Of a stretch of 21,406 nucleotides of DNA, positions 15,333 through 21,406 are shown piece after piece (within the stretch, counting starts at the first letter, position 1; the number at the start of each line of letters is the position of its first letter). Source of the DNA: a virus. The stretch is taken from positions 1 to 21,406 of the IMG/VR virus record IMGVR_UViG_3300008261_000188. One strand, given 5' to 3'. Below the pieces are notes generated by a model. The model searched no databases. It worked only from the letters and a program-made list of their open reading frames with translations, and had not been told where the DNA came from. The position numbers and the translations under genes were made by a program.

Positions 15333-18300
15333 TTAATCATCAAAAGATGCACCAGAACGTGCGATTACGAAATCAAGTGCAATAAATTCGATAGCTCTCG
15401 TCGGCTTAAGGAAAATCTTTGCATATACAATGTTTCTATCGATAAGATCAGGAGTTGTGGTCGTCTCATCTAATACCACTCTAAATTCTGAAATTCCAAA
15501 TCTTGCTCTGACAGAGGCTAAGAAAGGATTTACCTGAGAAGTGAATCTCTGCCATGTTACGGAAACATTCTGATCGAAGAGAATTGTTGTGGCAATTCTT
15601 GAAATCTCCTTCTTGAGATAAATCATCAAGCGACGAACATTGATTCTATCGAGAGCTGATGGAGTTACCTGCAACGTCTTCTGACCGAAAATAACTATTC
15701 CTTCTGAAGGGAAAGAAGCGATAGGATTGATATTATTCTCATAAAGATCATCTCTCTCTCTTGATGAAAGCTTGTATCTTACTTGAGTAACTGGTAATCC
15801 AGCTGATCCCTCAGATAGGCCGCCACGGTTGAATCCTGCTGGGGCAAACCAAAGTTCCGTTTTATTCTGCGAGCTAGCCATGGTTCCTAATGCGACGACA
15901 GAAGGCGGTACCCAAACAAGAGAATCAGAAGAATTATCTCTAATCTGAACCCATGGGTAATAAGCACAACCATAAGATGAATTGATATTTCTATCTTTCA
16001 TGTTGGCAATTGCTAGTCTTATATCTGGCAATCTATCAACTTCTTTTTGATAATTTTCAGTACTCGGAATATAATCATGTGGAAGGTCGAGAATAGCTAG
16101 AGCATCTCCTCTCTCTTCACATACAGTTAAAAGCTGCTCAGTCAAACCTATGTTTGTTACACCGGGCATTGTGGCAATATTAAATTCAACGACTTCAGAG
16201 TCAGAAACAGTCTGAATAGCTCTCTTGAGAGTATTGAACGAATAAGAGTTCAACTCATTAGCATCTTCACCATCTTCTGCTTCATCTAATAATGTATTTC
16301 TAAATGGCTCTCTCTCTGTAATATCAAAGCCATCGAAGCCATGAACAAATGGTACAGTGAACGCATTGAATCCAGCTGCTAAAACATCTCTAAAGGTATT
16401 CTGTTTATCGGTCAATGTAACACTTCCGCCATCGGTCTCAGGAAGTTGCAACTGATACATGGAAGAAATTGAATTTCCTGCATATCTTGAACCGGGCAGC
16501 CATTCGGCGTGTTTATTACTCTTCTGATTATTTACCGCATTTAAGGTAACCCAAGCTAAATCATCGAGGGTAAAGTTTGGTACAACACCATATCCATCGA
16601 CGTCTCCGGCGGCTACTCTACACTCCGCTGCATCTGAGGTTTCGTTAACGTTGAAAAGAGCAATGTCTTTGCTCTTGTCATAGCACCCCCTAGGTGTTCT
16701 TAGGGATGATTTTGTAATATATCTTCCCTCCTCTGCTCTACCATCCCAATTATTTTGGTCGTCTGCACTCCATGGACGAAGAAGTTCGCTATATGACTCA
16801 TCAAATCTATTTGAACCTCTAAAATTGGCAATTGCCCCAAAAGAGACAGAACGAGAAGAGTTTCTTACTTCTTCTGTACTCGATCGACACGACTGAGAAG
16901 GCATGACGAAGTGTGCTTCCTGTCCGTCTGACAGTCCCTCAACATTATTTACATCACCATTATCACCAATAACAACCGGTCTTGTTGAAATACTGTCAGC
17001 AAAAGTATCGGCGCCTTCCCCCGCTGAAAGGTACAATTCCTGACCTCCGTTATTCCATCTTAGAATCTTGAAGTTTCTAGGTGAAGGAGGACCTTCGAAG
17101 CCAAAAGGAACTAATCCGGGATCCATAGAACCAGCTTCAAACTCTTCATTCATTATGACACGAATATAAGTTGAATTATTTGGATATTGACCTACTGTCT
17201 TATATCTTCCTTCCTGATAACTCCAAATAGAATCCATATCTCCAATTCTTCTTGCAAGATAATCAGGCGATGATGGATTAAGATTTAAACCAGTATATCT
17301 CTCAATTGCTTGTCTGTTCTGATCAGAATCTTTGGCATCACGAATTGTAACCGAGAAAGAACCATATTTTGAATATATTCCCTCTGCTGGCTTGATATCT
17401 GATATTTCAATCTTCAAATTGTGAAGAGGCCAGTGCCCATCGTTAAGAGATTCAAAGCGAAATAATCTTTCAACTCCAACCTCATACTGTCCTGTACTAT
17501 TATTTACGGTATGAGTCTCATATGCGCCCAAATGCTGGCTCAAAACCCATCCTGTCTGTGGAGATTGCGCTTCAATTCTATTATTTTGTTTTTCGCTTAA
17601 TTTCATTAAGATAGCTATACCATTATTTGAATCAGGAAGACCCGTGTTCAAGTTGCTTAATGTCTCAGAGACTGAAGTAGTATATGTTTCTCCCAAGAAA
17701 TAAGCTTTTAGTGAAGTTGAAGTTGGTGATGTTATATCTTCGTTAATGAGAGTTGGATTTGTATTTAAAACATTTCGAATGAATTTCTTCGAATCTGGAT
17801 TAAAATTTACGGAATATACTTCAGAACCAATATTTACTTTTACTTCTGCATCAGTACCTTGACATAAAACAAATGTATCAGCTGCATTAGTTACTGGACT
17901 ATCGTCATCGGCTCTTTTGCCTGAAAGACCAACAGTAGTACCGTCAGCCTTAGTATAAATTACTGAAGCAAGAGTTAAAAGATGCTTATTTGCAGCTAAT
18001 CCATTCTTCTTGCCAACAAATAGACCCCAAGCTGCACCAGTTTCCCACCCAGCATGTCCAGCCGCAGAAGCGTCGCTGTGATGATGACCAAGAAGACGTA
18101 CATAGGTTAATGGCGATGCATTTCTTAGCCATGCCTGAGCTGCATAAGCTCCATAGGTTGGGGCTGTTCTATTTCCATTTCTCCAAACATCGCCTGATTC
18201 GTTACCGGGAATTGGATATCCAAAGGTCTCAACGAATTCAGAAAATGAGCTTACAGTTATAGGTCTCATTGAAGGCCCTCTCTCTGACCTACCAATTACT

Positions 18301-18398
18301 ACAGGACCGATTCCCTGACCTACAGCAGGAATCTGAGACTTATCAATTTCACTAATATAAACTCCGGGTGAAACAAATCTGAATTTCTTAACTGACAT
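15333..18398 (-). CDS. 18: Contractile tail sheath protein, T4 gp18-like
   Basis: Gp18 forms the contractile sheath around the tail tube. The N-terminus has the family signature SPGVYISEIDKS (10-21), with VVIGRSERGP and a downstream FVETFG. The conserved C-terminal core has GIVIFGQKTLQ, INVRRLMIYLKKEI, TTILFDQNVSVTWQRF and FRVVLDETTTTPDLID, ending with an EFIALDFVIARSGASF strand. These strands knit neighbouring subunits together. At 1021 residues it is far longer than T4 gp18 (659). The extra length lies in the middle (about residues 130-700), where inserted domains are expected to face outward. A strong AAGGAG ribosome-binding site suits an abundant virion protein. Confidence 0.95.
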   Translation of the reverse strand: MSVKKFRFVSPGVYISEIDKSQIPAVGQGIGPVVIGRSERGPSMRPITVSSFSEFVETFGYPIPGNESGDVWRNGNRTAPTYGAYAAQAWLRNASPLTYVRLLGHHHSDASAAGHAGWETGAAWGLFVGKKNGLAANKHLLTLASVIYTKADGTTVGLSGKRADDDSPVTNAADTFVLCQGTDAEVKVNIGSEVYSVNFNPDSKKFIRNVLNTNPTLINEDITSPTSTSLKAYFLGETYTTSVSETLSNLNTGLPDSNNGIAILMKLSEKQNNRIEAQSPQTGWVLSQHLGAYETHTVNNSTGQYEVGVERLFRFESLNDGHWPLHNLKIEISDIKPAEGIYSKYGSFSVTIRDAKDSDQNRQAIERYTGLNLNPSSPDYLARRIGDMDSIWSYQEGRYKTVGQYPNNSTYIRVIMNEEFEAGSMDPGLVPFGFEGPPSPRNFKILRWNNGGQELYLSAGEGADTFADSISTRPVVIGDNGDVNNVEGLSDGQEAHFVMPSQSCRSSTEEVRNSSRSVSFGAIANFRGSNRFDESYSELLRPWSADDQNNWDGRAEEGRYITKSSLRTPRGCYDKSKDIALFNVNETSDAAECRVAAGDVDGYGVVPNFTLDDLAWVTLNAVNNQKSNKHAEWLPGSRYAGNSISSMYQLQLPETDGGSVTLTDKQNTFRDVLAAGFNAFTVPFVHGFDGFDITEREPFRNTLLDEAEDGEDANELNSYSFNTLKRAIQTVSDSEVVEFNIATMPGVTNIGLTEQLLTVCEERGDALAILDLPHDYIPSTENYQKEVDRLPDIRLAIANMKDRNINSSYGCAYYPWVQIRDNSSDSLVWVPPSVVALGTMASSQNKTELWFAPAGFNRGGLSEGSAGLPVTQVRYKLSSRERDDLYENNINPIASFPSEGIVIFGQKTLQVTPSALDRINVRRLMIYLKKEISRIATTILFDQNVSVTWQRFTSQVNPFLASVRARFGISEFRVVLDETTTTPDLIDRNIVYAKIFLKPTRAIEFIALDFVIARSGASFDD

Positions 18399-18534
18399 TT
18401 TTATTTATCTCCTTGGTTTCTCTCATTTTGTGATTAATAAATGAGCTAGGCATGATATTCCATAAAACCCATTTCCTTATTAATTAGTATTTCCCTTTTC
18501 GAAAGGAATATTTTAGCGTGTAAACGTTTTCATT

Positions 18535-19374
18535 TTAATTTGAGTCAAAAATCACTCTCTCTCTTGGCATCTTGACTTCCACAAATCCTTCTGTTATTAC
18601 AACTTTTGGCGTGTCCTGATTTGTCCCGTCCCCAATTAGATGTCCAAGAACTTTTACTTCTATATCGGTTTGATATTTTCTCTCTTCCTCGGCCATGTCG
18701 GCAACGTTATTTGATTGCGAGAAGTCTTGACCTATGAATATTTCATATCTATGACCTTCGTGCTCAATAATTGCATAATTTACTGCTTTCGTTTCTGAAA
18801 TAAGCGGTTGAACGATCTCATTCATTTGTTGCTGGTATTGCGTCCATATAGATACCTTATATGTTACGTCGATATAGACTCGTTGAGGAATTGTCATATA
18901 CTCATAGACGACTTTATCATTCCTCTTTTGAATTTTAAAATTGACTTTCCCAGTTTTTCTGAGCATGTCAGCATTCTGGAAGTTGCTTGTTTTATCATGG
19001 TTTATTCTTCTTGCAATTGTCAATGACCCACCTCGGCCATCTTTAGGAGGAAGATCAGCCCAATAAGGACCTTTTCTAGATGGATCTTTTGAAATATTGG
19101 TTCTCTCAACAGTTATGAGCGGAAGGATGATTTGACCTGATTGATCTCTATTATTTCTTATATCTTTTACTTGTTTTGCTCTTTCCGACGTCGACCAAAG
19201 ACAAGGCACCTTCTCCCATCCTTTACTTGTTGTGCAGTAAAGGTCTAGTTGTTCATTAACCCAATTAAAAAAAGCAAAATCAATTGTTTCAATACTGGAT
19301 GGGGCTATATTGATAACCTTCTCTTTTTTATCTAGATTTAAGCTAGTGTTTCTATCTACCTTATTACCTTCCAT
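18535..19374 (-). CDS. 15: Tail completion / sheath terminator protein, T4 gp15-like
   Basis: Gp15 caps the finished tail and joins it to the head neck. This 279-residue protein is almost the length of T4 gp15 (272). It has an N-terminal helix (DFAFFNWVNEQLDLYC), a QIILPLITVERTNI strand, YEYMTIPQRVYIDVTYKVSIW and QMNEIVQPLI. A late YQTDIEVKVLGHLIGDG strand follows, the pattern of sheath terminators. It overlaps the gp14-like gene by 11 bases, with GAGAGGGG before the ATG, and sits right before the sheath gene. The match to gp15 is by pattern and position. Confidence 0.78.
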   Translation of the reverse strand: MEGNKVDRNTSLNLDKKEKVINIAPSSIETIDFAFFNWVNEQLDLYCTTSKGWEKVPCLWSTSERAKQVKDIRNNRDQSGQIILPLITVERTNISKDPSRKGPYWADLPPKDGRGGSLTIARRINHDKTSNFQNADMLRKTGKVNFKIQKRNDKVVYEYMTIPQRVYIDVTYKVSIWTQYQQQMNEIVQPLISETKAVNYAIIEHEGHRYEIFIGQDFSQSNNVADMAEEERKYQTDIEVKVLGHLIGDGTNQDTPKVVITEGFVEVKMPRERVIFDSN

Positions 19375-19858
19375 CGAATAACCCCTCTCTTGCCATTATG
19401 CATTTTGCTGCGATTTCCATTTTATGTTCTGTTCTCCCGAATAGTTCTCTTGGCTGAGCCAGAGTAACGATTTCATAATAATCTTGACCATAGAGGATGA
19501 AGTCTCCTTCACGAACATAAAGGTCTTGGTCTTCGGTTAGTCTTCTCTTGTGGAAATGCACAGTAATAGAGGCTTTTCTATCGATTCCATAATTTGTGCT
19601 TGTAGTCTCCGTTCCTTCCCAGTCGATAAGGGCATAGACTCTTATAGGTGGAAGGAATGTCTTCTGTATTGCTTCGCCATATAATGGGTGATATTTTGTC
19701 TCTTCAATTGAAATTGGGTAATAAAGAACTGTCTGTCCTATTACCCTCTCAATTAATTCATCATTTACCTGCTTAACAAGATCACGCTCTTTCTTTCCTG
19801 TAAACAGGGGAGGAGGAGGTGCGTCAGGTTGTTCCCATTTATTCTCTTCAGAAGCCAT
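19364..19858 (-). CDS. 14: Neck protein, T4 gp14-like
   Basis: This 164-residue protein (T4 gp14 is 256) has ERDLVKQVNDELIERVIGQ (24-42), VLYYPISIEETKYHPLYGEA (44-63) and KTFLPPIRVYALIDW (66-80). FHKRRLTEDQDLYVREGDF (102-120) and YYEIVTLAQPRELFG (127-141) follow. I recognise these as the gp14-like neck protein of T4-like phages. Gp14 joins gp13 to seal the filled head and give the tail its docking site. The N-terminus has a short proline run (PPPP). GGGGTAA precedes the ATG, six bases after the gp13-like stop. Tight spacing on both sides indicates one operon. Confidence 0.82.
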   Translation of the reverse strand: MASEENKWEQPDAPPPPLFTGKKERDLVKQVNDELIERVIGQTVLYYPISIEETKYHPLYGEAIQKTFLPPIRVYALIDWEGTETTSTNYGIDRKASITVHFHKRRLTEDQDLYVREGDFILYGQDYYEIVTLAQPRELFGRTEHKMEIAAKCIMAREGLFDGR

Positions 19859-19864
19859 CTTAGA

Positions 19865-21178
19865 TTACCCCGTAAATATGGCCATTGGTACATGGGCCAA
19901 GATCTTGTTAACATTCTCCATTTCAGCTGCATCTTTCTCGTTAAGCTTATTATATGTAAGCTCATCTAAGATAGTCTTTAGCTCATCTCTTAGGGCAGTC
20001 TGCTCTTCCTTGGCAGCGGAGATAAGATCTCCTCCGTTCATTTGTATATCATTGCCCGGAATGGGAATAGAGGCAAACTTTGATCTTACATGTCCAAGCA
20101 TTTCTTTGCATAGGGCAAGGGCAAATCTTCTAATCCACTGCTTTCCGATAGAGTTGATCTTATCGTATGGTATATTGGAGAAAGGAATTGTGTTAAGGTT
20201 ATTTACTCCTTTTATTCCGGTATCTCTCTTTACACCTTCTGGTGTTTCTGGAGCTTCATCCCATGAGTTGGAGTCTACGGTAAATTCAAACCATACCTGA
20301 TAAGGATGCATTGAATTGGGAACTGGGAATAGTCTCAATTTATTATTCTTTATCTCAAATGAGTAATGGGAAGCTCGATTATAGAGCTTACTTTCAAACT
20401 CTGCCATTTGAAGCTTGGTCTCCCATACCGGAATAATATGGAAGTAGGAATCATTTGCGTATGAGCTATAAGCTTGCCAGTTTCCTATGATATTGGTACC
20501 GCCGGCTCCGTAGTAATACCAGCTAGACTTTGGGCTCTTCCAGTAAAGCTTCTTTATTGTTACCTTCTTATCTCCAATCTTGTCTGCAAACTCTTCTTTA
20601 TTCTTCAAGATGGCTTGGAGATCATAATCTTGGACTCCAACTTCAAGATCGAATGAGGCGGAATAAACATCGATATTTCCGCCGATATTTGCTTCCTCTG
20701 AGATAGAGTCAGATATTCTTTTAGCATATGAGAAATTGAACTTTGGATAAGCCAAAGCAACATTAGTTCCGGGAGCAAGGCTCGTTTCATCACCGGAAAT
20801 TTCAGGATCAATTAACTCACCATTTTCATCAAAGTTTCCAGTGGTTGAACCAAGAACATTTGAAAGTATATTCTTTCCTTGGTGAATATTGATGAGGTAA
20901 GAATATTCAAGTACTGCCTCTTCGTAAGCAGCGTAGACTTGCCATTCCGTTATTTCGATATCAAGAACATCTCCGCCCAATTTCTTATAAACATAGGAAA
21001 CTTGATCTGATGCTCCTCGTTTAAAAGCATCAATCTGATATGGCTGCCAGAAGTCTTCAACAGTATAAACGCCAAGAGGAAGAGGATTCAATTCCGAATC
21101 AACGTTGTCCTTATCTCCCTTCGAAGGTAGTACAATTTTGCTTTGTTGGCTTTTTGGTGACATATCTGGAATCGGCAT
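19865..21178 (-). CDS. 13: Neck/head-completion protein, T4 gp13-like
   Basis: Gp13 attaches to the portal after DNA packaging and, with gp14, forms the neck. This 437-residue protein (T4 gp13 is 309) has an N-terminal helical part (VEDFWQPYQIDAFKRGAS, EWQVYAAYEEAVLEYSYLI). It has a central beta-rich part with SASFDLEVGVQDYDLQ and VTIKKLYWKSP. The characteristic C-terminal adaptor helices (about 346-410) contain WIRRFALALCKEMLGHVRSK and MNGGDLISAAKEEQTALRDE. These helices are shared with head-tail adaptors of many tailed phages. The start at the first ATG is supported by GGGGGAA upstream. It is the first gene after the capsid terminator. Confidence 0.8.
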   Translation of the reverse strand: MPIPDMSPKSQQSKIVLPSKGDKDNVDSELNPLPLGVYTVEDFWQPYQIDAFKRGASDQVSYVYKKLGGDVLDIEITEWQVYAAYEEAVLEYSYLINIHQGKNILSNVLGSTTGNFDENGELIDPEISGDETSLAPGTNVALAYPKFNFSYAKRISDSISEEANIGGNIDVYSASFDLEVGVQDYDLQAILKNKEEFADKIGDKKVTIKKLYWKSPKSSWYYYGAGGTNIIGNWQAYSSYANDSYFHIIPVWETKLQMAEFESKLYNRASHYSFEIKNNKLRLFPVPNSMHPYQVWFEFTVDSNSWDEAPETPEGVKRDTGIKGVNNLNTIPFSNIPYDKINSIGKQWIRRFALALCKEMLGHVRSKFASIPIPGNDIQMNGGDLISAAKEEQTALRDELKTILDELTYNKLNEKDAAEMENVNKILAHVPMAIFTG

Positions 21179-21207
21179 AGTTACTTGTTCCCCCTGTTTA
21201 TATAAGT

Positions 21208-21215
21208 AGTTTATA
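21208..21215 (-). promoter_or_regulatory. Weak late-promoter-like box before the gp13-like gene
   Basis: The minus strand reads TATAAACT, matching six of eight T4 late-box bases. It ends 29 bases before the gp13-like start codon and just after the capsid terminator, where a promoter is expected. The mismatches keep confidence low. Confidence 0.25.
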
Positions 21216-21220
21216 GAAAT

Positions 21221-21258
21221 AGAGAAAGCCCCAGCTAGACTAATCTAATCTGGGGCTT
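21221..21258 (-). terminator. Rho-independent terminator after the major capsid gene
   Basis: On the minus strand, AAGCCCCAG pairs perfectly with CTGGGGCTT (nine pairs) around a 15-base loop and is followed by TTCTCT. It begins 23 bases after the capsid stop codon and fits strong termination after a highly expressed virion gene. Confidence 0.8.
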
Positions 21259-21281
21259 AACCTAAATAAGGCTTTTAAATA

Positions 21282-21406
21282 TTAAGCTGAAACTGGATCG
21301 ACTGACGTAATAACGTTCATGTCACGGACAAGAACAAGACCATACATGTCTGGTCTGACCATCTTCTTACCATAACGTGTCATGACGCCCTTACGAGGAG
21401 TAAAGT
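21282..21406 (-). CDS. 23: Major capsid protein, C-terminal end (gp23-like, partial)
   Basis: The last 41 codons of an open frame run from the window edge to a TAA. They include FTPRKGVMTRYGKKMVRPD, then MYGLVLVRDMNVITSVDP, ending in VSA. The TRYG element and the following strand resemble the end of T4-family major capsid proteins, and position before the neck genes supports this. Only the C-terminus is visible, so the call rests on a short match plus the context and the strong terminator. Confidence 0.6.
   Translation of the reverse strand, partial: FTPRKGVMTRYGKKMVRPDMYGLVLVRDMNVITSVDPVSA

Noticed and set aside
18485-18520. Hairpin between the gp15-like and sheath genes as a terminator
   Set aside because: The TTCC/GGAA stem is short and has a bulge, and no T run follows it on the minus strand.

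Overview
This window is part of the genome of a T4-like (contractile-tailed) double-stranded DNA phage. It is AT-rich and every gene I can support lies on the minus strand, so transcription runs from position 21406 down to 1. The evidence is an ordered set of T4-family structural proteins (capsid C-terminus, neck proteins 13, 14 and 15, sheath 18, tube 19, hub-assembly proteins 26 and 51, tape measure, tail hub). It also includes a gp32-type single-stranded DNA-binding protein and two exact T4 late-promoter boxes (TATAAATA). Several proteins resemble those I recall from marine T4-like phages; this is an impression from memory, and the host cannot be read from the sequence.

Layout in transcription order: (1) 21406-21282, the last 41 codons of a gp23-like major capsid protein, closed by a strong terminator. 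(2) 21178-18535, three tightly packed neck and tail-completion genes (gp13-, gp14- and gp15-like). (3) 18398-14604, a long tail sheath and the tail tube, followed by a terminator. (4) 14508-13422, gp26-like and gp51-like baseplate-hub assembly proteins joined at a possible frameshift site, followed by a terminator. (5) 13336-4338, beginning at a canonical late promoter: a small conserved protein of unknown role, a 1292-residue tape measure with hydrophobic 57-residue tandem repeats, a tube-related baseplate protein, a LysM-like baseplate protein and a 1217-residue probable tail-hub protein. (6) 4320-3022, an unrecognised 432-residue protein. (7) 3006-126, a compact DNA-metabolism and cytoskeleton-like block: a very short family A DNA polymerase, an FtsZ/tubulin-like protein whose start overlaps the polymerase stop, and a gp32-like protein with its own possible late promoter, closed by a terminator. 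(8) 54-1, the first codons of one more minus-strand gene.

The structural genes together build the neck, tail tube, sheath and baseplate hub. The most unusual part is the end block, where a tubulin/FtsZ-superfamily protein is translationally coupled to a minimal Pol I-type polymerase and sits next to the phage single-stranded DNA-binding protein. T4 itself uses a family B polymerase and encodes no tubulin homologue. No tRNA, CRISPR array, insertion sequence or integrase was seen. No stretch longer than about 140 bases lacks a gene.
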